Assembly: GCA_035289145.1 (NCBI GenBank)
Contig: DATDXZ010000044.1
Location: 1 to 21,234, forward strand
Source of the DNA: JACOVP01 sp035289145
GTDB taxonomy: Archaea; Nanobdellota; Nanobdellia; SCGC-AAA011-G17; UBA489
DNA length: 21,234 bases
Direction: 5' to 3'
Every line of letters begins with the position of its first letter. The first letter of the stretch is position 1. The position numbers and the translations under genes are program-made. A model generated the notes under the pieces. That model made no database searches and was not told the DNA's origin. It was given only the letters and a program-made list of their open reading frames with translations. This document shows, one piece after another, positions 20,635 through 21,234 of the stretch.

Positions 20635-21234
20635 ATGTCCAAAAAACTCTCTCTATACAGTTTGATTTTTCTAGCAATACTTACTGTGGCTGTTGCAGTT
20701 CCAAGTGTTGATGTTATAGAAGACAATTTGCAAATTAGCTTGTCTCCTGATCGGGAAACCATCATTCCTTTGACCATTGTTAATACAGGAACTGAATCTT
20801 TAACGCTCAATTTTGATATCTCTGCTCTTGATCTGACTGATAGAGACGGTGATGCAATTGCTATCAGCTTTGAGCCTAGTCAACCAACAGTACAGCCTAA
20901 TGAAAATATAACAGTCAATATACATACCACTCCTGAGAGAACTATTTCTTTCGAAACCTTCGGTGGTCCATTAAGAGTTCATGATGTTGCAAGCACGAAT
21001 GTCCAAGATATTGTCAACCTCGCTTTAGAAGTGCAGCCAGACGTTTGTGACTTCGGCGCAATCGGTCTTGATCTTGACGTTGATATTCAAGAGCCAGGCA
21101 GTGGCGATGATTTCAAGCCAGGTGAGGAAATCTCTATTGAAGTCAAGGTCCAAAACAATGGTCAGAACAGCATCCGCGTCCAGACTGAAGCCTTCCTTTT
21201 CAGTAAAAGCAGAAACATCCAAGATACAGCATCC
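20635..21234 (+). CDS. Secreted/surface protein, 3' end beyond the window
   Basis: The frame is open from ATG 20635 to the window edge (200 residues seen). The start encodes a signal peptide (two lysines, then a hydrophobic core LYSLIFLAILTVAVAV, residues 6-21), followed by beta-rich sequence typical of immunoglobulin-like or cell-surface domains (LTIVNTGTESLTLNF, VKVQNNGQNSIRV), with repeated NTG/NNG turns as in CARDB/NEW1-type folds. It should be exported. A very good Shine-Dalgarno (GAGAGGTGGA, 20601-20610) sits four bases before a different ATG at 20615, whose frame ends after 16 codons. One extra base in the A5 run at 20629-20633 would join the two frames and add seven residues, so the true start is uncertain. 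Confidence 0.75.
   Translation, partial: MSKKLSLYSLIFLAILTVAVAVPSVDVIEDNLQISLSPDRETIIPLTIVNTGTESLTLNFDISALDLTDRDGDAIAISFEPSQPTVQPNENITVNIHTTPERTISFETFGGPLRVHDVASTNVQDIVNLALEVQPDVCDFGAIGLDLDVDIQEPGSGDDFKPGEEISIEVKVQNNGQNSIRVQTEAFLFSKSRNIQDTAS

Overview
The window looks like a stretch of a compact archaeal chromosome, most likely from a DPANN lineage of the Woesearchaeota/Pacearchaeota kind. The evidence is a ribosomal L1-L10-L12(P1) operon with archaeal proteins, an Orc1/Cdc6 initiator, a TrmB-family regulator, an archaeosortase, a HemK2-type methyltransferase, an archaeal coiled-coil protein resembling COG1340, AT-rich intergenic DNA, and TATA boxes in place of bacterial promoters. The lineage is an inference from gene content; no rRNA or tRNA gene was recognised.

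Layout. 1-3240: a leader region with a 45-codon ORF coupled to a saccharopine-dehydrogenase-like gene, tail-to-tail with cdc6, followed by a minus-strand pair (CARF-like Rossmann protein plus four-cysteine protein). 3370-6830: a large alpha-helical repeat protein, an FAD/NAD(P) reductase, and a winged-helix protein coupled to a HemK2-like methyltransferase. 6810-9945: an island of genes I cannot assign, holding a minus-strand hypothetical, two tandem paralogous microproteins, a compact structured RNA candidate, a TrmB-like regulator and a divergent 309-residue hypothetical. 10020-12443: the L1-L10-L12 operon with a hairpin in its leader. 12518-15566: COG1340-like coiled-coil protein, archaeosortase (minus), and a divergent membrane sensor with HAMP, DUF835-like and winged-helix parts. 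15610-15775: a second structured RNA candidate. 15847-18364: a cysteine-containing lipoprotein, a radical SAM protein (minus) and a small membrane protein. 18462-21234: NrnB-like DHH phosphoesterase, DnaQ-like exonuclease overlapping a frameshifted Nudix gene, and the 5' part of a secreted protein.

Expression logic. In nearly every transcription unit a TATA box (TTTATAAA, TTTTTAAA, ATATAAAG) is centred 24.5-28.5 nt before the start codon, so most mRNAs should be leaderless or almost so. Shine-Dalgarno sequences appear mainly inside operons (L12) or in the few leadered messages (L1, the ORF at 201). The spacing also settles start codons in two genes (7296 minus, 7759 plus). Genes are tightly packed, with ATGA overlaps (L1/L10, winged-helix/HemK2, exonuclease/Nudix) and tail-to-tail overlaps of 4-17 nt.

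Most worth following up: the two structured RNA candidates (about 8079-8156 and 15641-15773), the tandem microproteins with a nearly identical 41-nt beginning, a 24-nt near-repeat beside two promoters (2575 and 5014), the L1 leader hairpin, the membrane-tethered HAMP/DUF835/winged-helix regulator beside an archaeosortase, and the standalone CARF-like protein with a cysteine-rich partner.
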